The notes under the pieces are model-generated. The model made no database searches. It saw only the letters and a program-made list of their open reading frames with translations, and was not told the origin of the DNA. A stretch of 64,000 nucleotides of DNA from Rhizobium sp. N324 (GTDB lineage: Bacteria > Pseudomonadota > Alphaproteobacteria > Rhizobiales > Rhizobiaceae), in the NCBI RefSeq assembly GCF_001664485.1, contig NZ_CP013630.1, forward strand, positions 1,181,001 to 1,245,000, written 5' to 3'. The position numbers and the translations under genes were made by a program. Within the stretch, counting starts at the first letter, position 1, and the number at the start of each line of letters is the position of its first letter. Positions 25,132-33,136 of the stretch are shown here, one piece after another.

Positions 25132-26556
25132 TCAGGGTCGCTCCGCCGGGACGAGCGGTCGGGACCGCTCGCCCGGTATGAGCGGAAAGGCGATCGCGAC
25201 GATGAGGCCGGGGTGATTATCGGCCATGGTGATCTCGGCCGTATGCAGCTCGGCGATCGCCTTGACGAGGCTGAGCCCGAGCCCGCTTCCTGATGTCGTG
25301 CGGCTTTTGTCCAGCCGGTAGAGCCGCCGGAAGACTTTCTCCCTTTCGCCGGCGGGAATGCCGGGGCCGGTATCGGCGACCGAGACCACGGCGCGGCCTT
25401 CGTCGCAGCGGAGCGAAACCGTGATCACCGTTCCGGCCGGGCAGTGGTTGATCGCATTCTCCACCAGGTTGGCGATCATCTGGGTCAGCAGATCGCGGTC
25501 GCCGCGGATGATGGCGGGACGGCGGGCCATGATCCGCAGCGATTTCCGCGCATCTTCGGCGACATCGACATAGACTTCCGAAATCACCGCCAGCACGGCA
25601 TCGAGATCGGTCGCCTGGAAACGCTCTTTGCGGGCGCCGGCCTCGATCTGCGAGATGCGCAGCAGCGCCTCGAAAGTGGCGTTGATCCGGTCGCTCTCGT
25701 GTCTCGCTTCGTCGAGAAGGGCTGAGACATCGGCCTGCCGGTCATTGCCGGCCACCGCGGCATCGAGCGTCAGCCGCAGCCGGTTGAGCGGGGTTTTCAG
25801 ATCATGGGCGATATCGGTGCTCACCTGCCGCATGCTCTCGACCAGGGTCTGCAGCCGCACCAAAGCCGCATTGATCTGGATCGCCACCGTGTCGAGATCG
25901 TCGCCATTGCCGCTGATCGGTATGCGGGCGTCGAGCGCGCCGTGGGAGACGTCGTTCATGGTGAGGGCCACCCTATCCAGCCGCGCCTGGGCGCGAACGG
26001 CGAGAAACACGCCGCCGCCGATTGCCGTCGCCACGACGATCGCCGCGGCCCATTCGAAGCTGACCAGCACGATCCTCAGCATCTCGTCGACATCGTTGAA
26101 GTTCTCGCCGACCACCAGGCTGTAGGGGCCGATCGTCGACACCTGCATGCGGTAGCGTTCATGCCCCTTCAGCCCAACATCGCGCGAGCGGACGGTATAG
26201 ACGCCGTTCGGGATGGGCGGTGCGGTGAAATTGCCGGCGAGTTTTTTGCCGGCATGGTCGGTCAGCGAATAAAGCCCGTCCGAGGTCGACTGGAAGCTCG
26301 CATAATTGTTCAGCGTGTTGACGAGATCCTGGGTGTCGCCCGGCTCATAGGTCGAGACGATCAGCGAATTCATCTCGGTCAGCGACTGTTCGAGATCGCG
26401 GGAGAGGCCGCGGTCCAGCATGTGATAGATGACCGCACCGCTCAGAAAGAAGGTGACGACGAAGAGCACGCCGAAGGTGACGGCAAGCCGGAACGGCGTG
26501 CTCCGGCGCAGGCTGGAGAAGGATGCCGAAAAATGTGTGCGGTCGGGAAAAGTCAT
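25132..26556 (-). CDS. Sensor histidine kinase (two-component system)
   Basis: The 474-residue protein has a transmembrane helix at about residues 22-46, a periplasmic loop to ~163, a second helix at ~163-187 and a HAMP linker. The phosphoacceptor His251 lies in DIAHDLKTPLNRL. The ATP-binding lobe shows the G-boxes DTGPGIP and GSGLGLSLV. It should autophosphorylate in response to a periplasmic signal and donate to the response regulator encoded just upstream in the operon. The signal is unknown. Confidence 0.9.
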   Translation of the reverse strand: MTFPDRTHFSASFSSLRRSTPFRLAVTFGVLFVVTFFLSGAVIYHMLDRGLSRDLEQSLTEMNSLIVSTYEPGDTQDLVNTLNNYASFQSTSDGLYSLTDHAGKKLAGNFTAPPIPNGVYTVRSRDVGLKGHERYRMQVSTIGPYSLVVGENFNDVDEMLRIVLVSFEWAAAIVVATAIGGGVFLAVRAQARLDRVALTMNDVSHGALDARIPISGNGDDLDTVAIQINAALVRLQTLVESMRQVSTDIAHDLKTPLNRLRLTLDAAVAGNDRQADVSALLDEARHESDRINATFEALLRISQIEAGARKERFQATDLDAVLAVISEVYVDVAEDARKSLRIMARRPAIIRGDRDLLTQMIANLVENAINHCPAGTVITVSLRCDEGRAVVSVADTGPGIPAGEREKVFRRLYRLDKSRTTSGSGLGLSLVKAIAELHTAEITMADNHPGLIVAIAFPLIPGERSRPLVPAERP

Positions 26557-26566
26557 CGCGTTCTAC

Positions 26567-26602
26567 AGCGCGTCGCATCAAACTTGATTCATGCGACGCG
26601 CT
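26567..26602. repeat. Perfect 12-base inverted repeat between kinase and regulator genes
   Basis: AGCGCGTCGCAT pairs with ATGCGACGCGCT across 12 bases. The following GTTTTTATGCATGTCGTTAT stretch resembles other dispersed rhizobial intergenic sequence. The hairpin may tune the regulator-to-kinase expression ratio. Confidence 0.6.
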
Positions 26603-26648
26603 TTCGTCCGTTGTTTTTATGCATGTCGTTATCCCGGGCGAACATGCA

Positions 26649-27326
26649 CTAACGCGGCGCATGCAGGCTGTAGCCGGTGTTGCGGATCGTGTGCAGCAGC
26701 TGGGCCTGGAACGGCTTGTCGACCTTCGCCCGCAAGCGGCTGATATGGGTCTCGACGACGCTGGTCTTCGGATCGAAGTGGAAATCCCAGACCCGCTCCA
26801 AAAGCATCGTCTTGGTGATGACCCGGCCTTCGCCGCGCATCAGCACTTCGAGCAGGGTGAATTCGCGCGGCTGCAGCTCGATCGCCTGGCCGGCGCGGCG
26901 GGCTTCGCGGCGGATCAGATCGAGTTCGAGATCGGCAACCTTCAGCACCGTCTTCTGCTCCTGCACCGGCGGCCGGCGGCCGAGCGCGTTGACGCGGGCC
27001 AGAAGCTCGGAGAAGGCGAAGGGCTTGGTAAGATAATCGTCGCCGCCCGCCTCCAGCCCCTCGACCCGGTCGTCGACGCCGCCGATCGAGGTCAGGAACA
27101 GCGCCGATGTGCCGACCTTGGCAGCCCTGAGCGAGCGGACGATCGCCAGCCCGTCGAGCCCCGGCAGCATGCGATCGACGACGATGACGTCATAGGCCTG
27201 GCGCTGCGCCTGAAACAACCCATCGCGCCCATCGCCGATCACGTCGCAGACATGGCCTGCCTCGGAAAGGCCCTTGGCGATATAATCGGACGTCTTCCGA
27301 TCGTCCTCGATAAGCAGGATCCGCAT
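26649..27326 (-). CDS. OmpR-family response regulator
   Basis: The 225-residue protein has a receiver domain (acidic pair E7-D8-D9, phosphoacceptor Asp51 in VVDRMLPG, Lys in LTKPF) and a C-terminal winged helix. The latter includes LQPREFTLLEVLMR and TSVVETHISRLRAKVD. It is the partner of the kinase at 25132-26556. ATG 27326 (MRILLIEDD) is the natural start. A truncated second copy lies at 28849-29280. Confidence 0.92.
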   Translation of the reverse strand: MRILLIEDDRKTSDYIAKGLSEAGHVCDVIGDGRDGLFQAQRQAYDVIVVDRMLPGLDGLAIVRSLRAAKVGTSALFLTSIGGVDDRVEGLEAGGDDYLTKPFAFSELLARVNALGRRPPVQEQKTVLKVADLELDLIRREARRAGQAIELQPREFTLLEVLMRGEGRVITKTMLLERVWDFHFDPKTSVVETHISRLRAKVDKPFQAQLLHTIRNTGYSLHAPR

Positions 27327-27386
27327 CAGCCCGATCATTCCCGGTATGGCCGGGGTAATCTAGCGGAGCGGGCGGTTGGGCGACAA

Positions 27387-27402
27387 CTTACGGATTTGTA
27401 AG
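27387..27402. promoter_or_regulatory. Candidate response-regulator binding site
   Basis: CTTACGGATTTGTAAG is an inverted repeat (CTTAC/GTAAG, six-base spacer) about 60 bases upstream of the regulator start. The same dyad, with one base changed, survives in the truncated copy near 29256-29271. It may be an autoregulation site. Confidence 0.5.
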
Positions 27403-27491
27403 GTGGGGCGACGCCGCCTTTATCCCCCGGTCGTCTCCGACAGGATCTGGGGGCGTGGCATCCAATACCGACTGAAGCGTGAGATCAACGC

Positions 27492-27526
27492 TTCAACCCT
27501 CCTTGCCACGTGCAAGGAGGGTTGAA
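27492..27526 (-). terminator. Strong hairpin after the stress-protein gene
   Basis: TTCAACCCTCCTTGC and GCAAGGAGGGTTGAA form a perfect 15-base stem with a five-base loop. It lies 12 bases past the stop of the leftward gene at 27538. It lacks a clear T-run, so the terminator role is probable rather than certain. Confidence 0.6.
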
Positions 27527-27537
27527 CGCACGACCCT

Positions 27538-28140
27538 CTAGATCACCGTCCGCCGATACCGATCGCGCTCTTGCTGGATCTGCTCAGGGGCGTATGGATC
27601 GAGCGTGTCGTCGAAGCGGGTCCATCCCTGCTCGTTATAGGCGCGCCGACGTTCGACCGGGTCGACCCAGTTTGAGCCCTGGAGAATAGTCTGCGCCTCG
27701 GAGGCGCGGGCGTCGTCGACCTTGGCCGTGACCAGGCTGCCACCGCGGCGGACACCTTCGGCATAAAGGTGAGCATCATCTTCCGATACACCGGAGTCGG
27801 TGAGGGCGCCGATCAGGCCACCAGCGGCACCGCCGGCGACGGCGCCGGCGACAGCCCCGGCCGCAGTCGCGGCAAGCCAGCCTGCGGCAACCACCGGCCC
27901 GACACCAGGAATGGCCATCAGGCCCAGTCCGGTGAGTAGGCCGCCAGCGCCACCGACGGCAGCGCCAATGCCGGCGCCGGTCGCGGCATCCTCGCCAACG
28001 TCGGAGTCGTCATCGATGCGGCCAGCCTTGTTGGAGACGATACTGATGTCGTTTGAGGGAACGCCTGACGCTTCCAATCTGCTGACGGCGGAGCGAGCGT
28101 CCGAGTAGTCATCGAATAGTCCGGTTACAGTTCTCATCAT
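27538..28140 (-). CDS. General stress protein (Gly/Ala-rich, 17M-like)
   Basis: The 200-residue protein begins with TVTGLFDDYSDARSAVSRLE, a ferredoxin-like fold start typical of 'general stress protein 17M' domains. It has a long Gly/Ala-rich hydrophobic middle (about residues 55-115) resembling glycine-zipper segments, and a charged tail. Such proteins are often induced by general stress and may associate with membranes. AAGGAG precedes the ATG. Together with the upstream gene it forms an operon behind an apparent EcfG-type promoter. Confidence 0.75.
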   Translation of the reverse strand: MMRTVTGLFDDYSDARSAVSRLEASGVPSNDISIVSNKAGRIDDDSDVGEDAATGAGIGAAVGGAGGLLTGLGLMAIPGVGPVVAAGWLAATAAGAVAGAVAGGAAGGLIGALTDSGVSEDDAHLYAEGVRRGGSLVTAKVDDARASEAQTILQGSNWVDPVERRRAYNEQGWTRFDDTLDPYAPEQIQQERDRYRRTVI

Positions 28141-28153
28141 GCTTCTCCTTGGG

Positions 28154-28471
28154 TTACTTGGCGACGATGTTACCTTGATAGTCGAGGGCGATGGAGACGG
28201 CTTTCCCGTCCTTCATGCCTGCGGCCATCCAGATCCCCTTGTCATCCAGCTTGAGATCCTTGACGTCGGTGTAACCCGCTTCCGCAATGCGATCCTTCGC
28301 TTGAGCTTCAGTAAAGCTGTTGGCGCCCTCAACGGGCGCAGTCGGATTCTTAGTGTCTGGGGTTGCAACCGCAGGTGTATTTCCATCCGGAGACGGTGCC
28401 GGTGTCGTCTGGGCAAAGGCTGCAACGGCAGATGCGCCGAAAATTGCCGCCGCGAAGATGATCTTCTTCAT
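28154..28471 (-). CDS. Secreted PepSY-like small protein
   Basis: The 105-residue protein has a Sec signal peptide (MKKIIFAAAIFGASAVAAFA, cleavage near residue 20), a Pro/Thr-rich linker and a compact domain. That domain shows NSFTEAQAKDRIAEAGYTDV and later SIALDYQGNI, the helix-then-sheet pattern of PepSY-like domains. It is periplasmic or secreted. GGAGG sits nine bases before the ATG. It is the first gene of a two-gene unit with the general stress protein. Confidence 0.75.
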   Translation of the reverse strand: MKKIIFAAAIFGASAVAAFAQTTPAPSPDGNTPAVATPDTKNPTAPVEGANSFTEAQAKDRIAEAGYTDVKDLKLDDKGIWMAAGMKDGKAVSIALDYQGNIVAK

Positions 28472-28516
28472 AGATGTTTCCTCCATTGCGGATCAGATGC
28501 CGATCCGTGCGGTGAA

Positions 28517-28541
28517 AACACACAGGAGAGATTTTTGTTCC
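28517..28541 (-). promoter_or_regulatory. EcfG/RpoE2-type promoter of the stress operon
   Basis: On the minus strand GGAAC (28537-28541) is followed after 18 bases by TT. This agrees with the rhizobial RpoE2 general-stress pattern GGAAC-N18/19-TT. It lies 46 bases upstream of the PepSY-like start. Confidence 0.65.
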
Positions 28542-28805
28542 CCGCCGCAGCGCCGAAGTATCCAATTGATTTTTCTAAATATATAGAAACGAAGCGCTCG
28601 CTCGGTTTATTCTCTGCGGCGCTGGGGCGTTGCAAGCCGACAACGAGGGGAGAGGATAGCCGAGGATCCACCGGGCCATTCTAGGAAAGGTCTCATGGGC
28701 AGTGCGGCTTAAAACTTTTAAGTTGTGCTGCTCTTAAATGTTCCGAGGGGGCGTGGCGAATCAAGGCAGCGTAGCCATGAGGCATAAGCCATAGACCGCT
28801 CGCCA

Positions 28806-28848
28806 TGAGTGCGGGCTGAAGACCGGCCTTGCAGGCGAGATTCGGCTT
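28806..28848 (+). pseudogene. Scrap of a DHFR-like (RibD C-terminal) gene
   Basis: About 43 bases (GCGGGCTGAAGACCGGCC and onward) match the part of the gene at 32336-32866 that encodes RGLKAGLAGEIQ. Nothing else of the gene is present. It adjoins the truncated response-regulator copy exactly. Confidence 0.5.
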
Positions 28849-29280
28849 AGCCTTCGCCGCGCATCAGCACTTCGAGCAGGGTGAATTCGCGCGGCTGCAG
28901 CTCGATCGCCTGGCCGGCGCGGCGGGCTTCGCGGCGGATCAGGTCGAGCTCGAGATCGGCAACCTTCAGCACCGTCTTCTGCTCCTGCACCGGCGGCCGA
29001 GCGCGTTGACGCGGGCCAGAAGCTCGGAGAAGGCAAAGGGCTTGGTGAGATAATCGTCGCCGCCCGTCTCCAGCCCCTCGACCCGGTCGTCGACGCCGCC
29101 GATCGAGGTCAGGAACAGCGCCGATGTGCCGACCTTGGCGGCCCTGAGCGAGCGGACGATCGCCAGCCCGTCGAGCCCCGGCAGCATGCGATCGACGACG
29201 ATGACGTCATAGGCCTCGCGCTGCGCCATCTAGCGGAGGGCGCGCTCTGGCGACAACTTACGTATTTGTAAGGTGGGGCG
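28849..29280 (-). pseudogene. Truncated copy of the OmpR-type response regulator
   Basis: The sequence is nearly identical to 26825-27210 and then jumps to the intact gene's upstream region (27357-27415). It therefore lacks codons for about the first 40 and last 65 residues. A 7-base deletion at a GGCGGCC direct repeat in the linker shifts the frame. The phosphoacceptor segment remains, but no functional protein can be made. Its high identity implies a recent duplication. Confidence 0.85.
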
Positions 29281-29371
29281 CGAGGCGACGTCGCAACCGC
29301 ACGCCAAAAGTTTCCCACCGTTCCTTGAACGAAGCGACGAGTTAGGCTTTTCTCGTCTCGGGCAAGATTAC

Positions 29372-29842
29372 ATGACGGGGAGGGCACAATTGGCGACCAT
29401 TCCAGATGGTATGAAATCAGAACTGGCAGCCTGGAATGAGGGTCGAGGGATCAGCCTCCGGGACTGGACCGCCAACAGCGGGAACTTCTCGCTAGCCGTA
29501 GGCTATTCAGAGATATTCTGGCCCCGCTTCGTCACGTTTGAAAAATACATTCTCGTTGATGGTTTTAATTTGGAGGGCTTACGATCCTTTGAACGAAATC
29601 CTGAGGCAACGCGCCAGTCTATCGAATGGGTAATGAATCATTTTCACATCGCTGACATTCAGCATTCGGCATGCACAGATATAGCGGGCGACAAGCTGGC
29701 GATCCTGGGCGAACGCCTGCGCGAAATCTACATCGCAAAGCTTGGATGGCTATTTCCTGATCGTACATTCGTCGTAGAGCTTGTTCAGCCGGAGAGCCCA
29801 GATGAATTCGAAGATTATCAGATAAGCTTTTTCCAAACGTGA
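29372..29842 (+). CDS. Unknown soluble protein, possible accessory gene
   Basis: The 156-residue product is rich in Phe, Trp and Tyr, with an acidic C-terminus and no signal or membrane segment. Its GC content is clearly lower than the neighbours', which suggests transfer. The segments AWNEGRGISLRDW and GYSEIFWPRF look conserved, but I cannot name a family. Size and isolation would fit a toxin-immunity protein; this is only a guess. ATG 29411 is an alternative start. Confidence 0.55.
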   Translation: MTGRAQLATIPDGMKSELAAWNEGRGISLRDWTANSGNFSLAVGYSEIFWPRFVTFEKYILVDGFNLEGLRSFERNPEATRQSIEWVMNHFHIADIQHSACTDIAGDKLAILGERLREIYIAKLGWLFPDRTFVVELVQPESPDEFEDYQISFFQT

Positions 29843-29918
29843 TTTTTGCTGCCGATGGTGGCGTGTTGCGCGGGTGCAGATATCCGGCCGTTCTTGACAT
29901 CGAATAGTTCGCCAAGCG

Positions 29919-30233
29919 CTACGGGCCGCAACCGACACAAGGCTTGATAACTCCTGTCAGAGCCAAGACTAAGCCGAGCAGGACGAACGACGTCGTCAGC
30001 ACCCAAAAAGGCCAGTCGAATAGAAACTTCTGCTTCGGCGTTGCCCAGTCCTCATCATGATCTGGAAACTCAGATCGATGGAGCTTGGGCCCAAAATCCT
30101 GGCTAAAATCGAAGCCGTTTCTAAGGTAGAAAATGACCGACCTGATGTACCAATACCAGCTGTAAGCACAAACGCCGCCTACCGTGCAGAAGGCGACCCA
30201 CAGGCCAACCCGATCTTCGGCAACCAATACCAT
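29919..30233 (-). CDS. Small two-helix membrane protein
   Basis: The 104-residue protein has two hydrophobic segments, about residues 8-32 and 75-95 (FWVLTTSFVLLGLVLALTG), around a charged loop, and ends with CVGCGP. GGGAGG lies almost against the ATG, so initiation may be at the TTG two codons in. GC content is low, like the convergent neighbour at 29372-29842. Function unknown. Confidence 0.5.
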   Translation of the reverse strand: MVLVAEDRVGLWVAFCTVGGVCAYSWYWYIRSVIFYLRNGFDFSQDFGPKLHRSEFPDHDEDWATPKQKFLFDWPFWVLTTSFVLLGLVLALTGVIKPCVGCGP

Positions 30234-30261
30234 ACCTCCCTAACAACCCAAGCATGGCGGC

Positions 30262-30350
30262 GTGTGATCCGCGGGCTGAAGGCCGGGTTTGCCGGCGAGA
30301 TTCAGCTTGGCGGAACGCGACCTCTCGGGAGCAACCTTGGCCTTATCGAC
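30262..30350 (+). pseudogene. Second scrap of a DHFR-like gene
   Basis: A 90-base stretch encodes VIRGLKAGFAGEIQLGG and then LGLIDA, matching residues ~101-133 of the intact protein at 32336-32866 with diverged middle bases. No start or flanking coding sequence remains. Confidence 0.65.
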
Positions 30351-30372
30351 GCATGTTGTTCGGCCCGGTTCC

Positions 30373-30678
30373 TTAAATTCCCGATCCGTCGAGCTGCTCG
30401 GCGTCGTCGCCTTCCCAGGGGGAGGGCATCGAGAGGCGGGTGAGATTGGCCGAGGGCAGCGGCATCCAGCACTTCAATTCCGGCTCGGCATATTCGATGA
30501 TCTGCCCGGGCGAGGAATCGGAGGCGCGCCAGCTCTCTGCGCCAAACTGATCGCCATGCGACCAATAGGCGAGGTCGACTTCCGCCGGCCCCTGTTCGGA
30601 CGGGCGGATGGTGACCAGGATCCGACTGCCGTCTTTCGGTGCGCTGGCCATGCTGCGCCAGCGGTCTGCCTCGTCCAT
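30373..30678 (-). CDS. Small protein with W-R-x-M-x-SAPKDG motif
   Basis: The 101-residue protein starts MDEADRWRSMASAPKDGSRI. The 'WRxMxSAPKDG' motif, followed by ILV and a central AYWSHGD, is found in many short phage-related and rhizobial proteins similar to DUF551. The function is unknown. AGGAGG eight bases upstream of ATG 30678 makes this start convincing. Confidence 0.65.
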   Translation of the reverse strand: MDEADRWRSMASAPKDGSRILVTIRPSEQGPAEVDLAYWSHGDQFGAESWRASDSSPGQIIEYAEPELKCWMPLPSANLTRLSMPSPWEGDDAEQLDGSGI

Positions 30679-30928
30679 CGCTTTTTCCTCCTGCCTTGCC
30701 GCAAGTGCAACTGTCGCCTCACCATCGAAAGCGGTCAACCCCAACTTTATAAGCACCGTCCGCTATCGCTGCATCAGCCGCCGGGTGGTTGATTGCGGCA
30801 AGCGATGTCGGCGTCACAGCCGGCACTTCCCCTCCTCATCAGTGCGTTCCGCAGCTGCGGATTTTCAAGGCGGCGGGGGTGCGCCGACCCCGCAACCGCT
30901 TGGCGCTCCACGATTTTTCGAGGCGGCG
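30679..30928. other. Intergenic region upstream of stress promoter
   Basis: No gene or RNA is recognisable between the divergent genes at 30678 and 30989, apart from the promoter at 30929-30953. Confidence 0.4.
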
Positions 30929-30953
30929 GGAACCGAAGATGCGTTCGGTTGTT
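30929..30953 (+). promoter_or_regulatory. EcfG/RpoE2-type promoter of DUF2231-DUF488 unit
   Basis: GGAAC (30929-30933), an 18-base spacer and TT match the general-stress promoter pattern, as at 28517-28541. Both sites also fit GGAAC-N16-TGTT. It is 36 bases upstream of the DUF2231 start. Confidence 0.65.
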
Positions 30954-30988
30954 ACAGGAGCACAAGCCGTGAACGTCGGAGGGAGCAC

Positions 30989-31450
30989 ATGAACCCGAAA
31001 AGCACGTTGAGCATTGCCGGCCATCCGATTCACCCGATGTTGATCCCGTTCCCGGTCGCCTTCTTTACCGCAACGCTGGTGACCGATATCGTTCACAGCC
31101 AATTCGACAATCCATTCTGGCCGGAAGCGTCGAACTGGATGCTGGGGGCGGGCCTCGTCATGGCGGCCCTGGCGGCGCTTGCCGGACTGACCGATTTCAT
31201 CGGCGATAGCCGCATCCGCAGCTTGCGGGATGCGTGGCTGCACATGATCGGCAACATTATCCTCGTTCTGATTGAAGCCGTGAGCCTTTGGCGCCGGATC
31301 GAACAGGGCCCCGATTTCATTGTGCCCACAGGTCTGGTGCTGTCGCTGATTGCGGTTGCGCTTCTTCTGTTCAATGGCTGGAAAGGCTGGGAAATGGTCT
31401 ATCGCCACCGCGTCGGCGTTGGAGAAGAGGCCGGCAAATCGACGCGGTGA
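30989..31450 (+). CDS. DUF2231 membrane protein
   Basis: The 153-residue protein has the DUF2231 hallmark GHPIHPMLIPFPVAFF at residues 11-26, followed by four hydrophobic segments. These include LGAGLVMAALAALAGLTDFI and a C-terminal LVLSLIAVALLLFNGW. It is an inner-membrane protein; some relatives are linked to haem or redox, but none is assigned. GGAGGGA precedes the ATG. A short fragment of a related gene lies at 41073-41125. Confidence 0.85.
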   Translation: MNPKSTLSIAGHPIHPMLIPFPVAFFTATLVTDIVHSQFDNPFWPEASNWMLGAGLVMAALAALAGLTDFIGDSRIRSLRDAWLHMIGNIILVLIEAVSLWRRIEQGPDFIVPTGLVLSLIAVALLLFNGWKGWEMVYRHRVGVGEEAGKSTR

Positions 31451-32010
31451 GAGAGGCGGCAAAACCAGGCGAGCGGCGTATCGATAATTTCCTTCCGGTG
31501 TTTACCGTCGGGCACTCGACGCGAACGATCGCGGAATTTGCCGACCTTCTGCGCGCGGGCAACGTCGAGCTCGTCGTCGACGTGCGCCGGGTGCCGCGTT
31601 CCTCGACCAATCCGCAGTTCAATTCCGAAGCGCTGTCGAACGCCCTTGCGCCTCTCCAGATCGACTACATCAGGATTGAGGGACTCGGAGGTCTGCGGAA
31701 AAAGTCGCCGGTCCCGGAGGCGGTCAACGGCTTCTGGAACAATCGCAGTTTTCATAATTACGCCGATTACGCATTGTCTGCGGAATTTCGGACAGCCTTC
31801 GGCCAGCTCCTCGCGGTGTCGGCGTCAAGGCGGGCAGCCATCATGTGCGCCGAAGCTGTCTGGTGGCGATGTCACCGCCGCATCATCGCCGACTATCTGA
31901 TCGCCGCCGGACGCCAAGTCTATCATCTGATGGGAGTGAACGAAGTGACGCCTGCCGAGATGACCAAAGGCGCACTGTCCGGCCGCGATGGTCTGCGGTA
32001 TCCCGCCTGA
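31447..32010 (+). CDS. DUF488 protein
   Basis: The 187-residue protein starts at GTG 31447, overlapping the DUF2231 stop as GTGA. It has the DUF488 motifs FTVGHSTRTIAEF, LVVDVRRVPRSS and the Cys-containing MCAEAVWWRCHRRIIADYL. The family is widespread and of unknown enzymatic role; the conserved Cys-Glu and Cys-His-Arg suggest a catalytic pocket. Sharing an EcfG-type promoter, it is probably a general-stress gene. Confidence 0.85.
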   Translation: MREAAKPGERRIDNFLPVFTVGHSTRTIAEFADLLRAGNVELVVDVRRVPRSSTNPQFNSEALSNALAPLQIDYIRIEGLGGLRKKSPVPEAVNGFWNNRSFHNYADYALSAEFRTAFGQLLAVSASRRAAIMCAEAVWWRCHRRIIADYLIAAGRQVYHLMGVNEVTPAEMTKGALSGRDGLRYPA

Positions 32011-32335
32011 GTTCCCAGACGATCATTAGCAGCTTGAAAAAGATGAGCGGGAAGAATCGCATCGGCCGCCGCGTTGACGTTCCGGTGAGCCGCGGAGATG
32101 CAGAAGGAGCTTGGGAGGGTAAAATTTCAATCCTTTGCCTCTGCGCGGCTCGGCCCCTTACTTCCGCCGGAGAGGTTTGTTCCCCCCGTCTTCCGCAACC
32201 GGGACCATAGCTGCCTAACGACCAAGCCCGGCAGTCGTTGAACCCGAGCAGAGCGGCTGGGCTTTGCCAACCGACTTTCACCTTATCGACAAGTGGCTTA
32301 CGCTATCCAGACGAAACCGGGATGGAGGATATAGC
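32011..32335. other. Intergenic region, no gene seen
   Basis: Short frames on both strands lack ribosome sites and recognisable motifs. The downstream end holds GGAGG for the next gene. Confidence 0.4.
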
Positions 32336-32866
32336 ATGGCGAAGCTTGTCTTCGGAATGAACCTGTCGCTGGATGGCTATGTGGACCACCACGAGTTTGC
32401 GCCCGATCCGATCCTCTTTCGTCACTGGATCGAGCAGGTGCGTGGCCTGACGGGAAGCCTCTACGGCCGCCGCATGTACGAGATCATGCGCTACTGGGAC
32501 GAAGACCATCCTGAATGGACCCCGGAACAGCGCGATTTCGCGCTTGCCTGGCGGCGCCAGCCGAAGTGGGTCGTGTCGCGCTCGTTGGCCTCGGTCGGTC
32601 CCAATGCCACGCTTGTTTCGGAGGATGTCGAGGCGGCGATCCGCGGGCTGAAGGCCGGGCTCGCCGGGGAAATTCAAGTCGCCGGGCCGGAGCTTGCGGG
32701 AAGCCTGACCGCGCTTGGCCTGATCGACGAATATCGGCTCTATTTCCACCCCGTCGTGCTCGGCCGCGGCAAGCCCTTCTTCACCGGCCCGAGGCCACCG
32801 CTCCGCCTTGTCGCCAGCGATCGGATCGGCCGGGATGCGATGAAGTTGACATATGTGCCTGGTTGA
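32336..32866 (+). CDS. Dihydrofolate reductase-like (RibD C-terminal) protein
   Basis: The 176-residue protein opens KLVFGMNLSLDGYV, has LYGRRMYEIMRYW and ends with LIDEYRLYFHPVVLGRGKPFF. These are the canonical landmarks of the RibD C-terminal/DHFR-like fold, which binds NADPH. These stand-alone proteins are of unknown substrate in bacteria. GGAGG lies seven bases upstream of the ATG. Two damaged pieces of a close paralogue occur at 28806 and 30262. Confidence 0.85.
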   Translation: MAKLVFGMNLSLDGYVDHHEFAPDPILFRHWIEQVRGLTGSLYGRRMYEIMRYWDEDHPEWTPEQRDFALAWRRQPKWVVSRSLASVGPNATLVSEDVEAAIRGLKAGLAGEIQVAGPELAGSLTALGLIDEYRLYFHPVVLGRGKPFFTGPRPPLRLVASDRIGRDAMKLTYVPG

Positions 32867-32912
32867 TTGGGCTGACGTCGATGGAAGCAGTTGAAGAGCG
32901 ATCATGAAAGGC

Positions 32913-33022
32913 GTGCCGTGCAGCCCCCTCATCCGACCCTTCGGGCCACCGCCCGGGGTTGAGCCACGGGTCTCAACCCCGGGCGGTGGCCCGAAGGGTC
33001 GGATGAGGGGGCCACACGGCAC
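32913..33022. repeat. 110-base near-perfect palindrome (family A, copy 4)
   Basis: The arms start with GTGCCGTG, continue with CCCCCTCATCCGACCC and end in an inner CGCCCGGGGTTGAG/CTCAACCCCGGGCG match. Only about seven bases form the loop. The outer part equals the 3228 copy, while the inner part replaces the TTCTCCCC hairpin. Confidence 0.85.
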
Positions 33023-33136
33023 GGTGCCAACGATGATCCCTCTATCCTGAAGCATCAACACTGCAATTGTTTGATGGCACTTTTCGTTTTTCACGCACGT
33101 CCGTTTCCAACGCATCTCATCTGCTTATGCTCGGTT

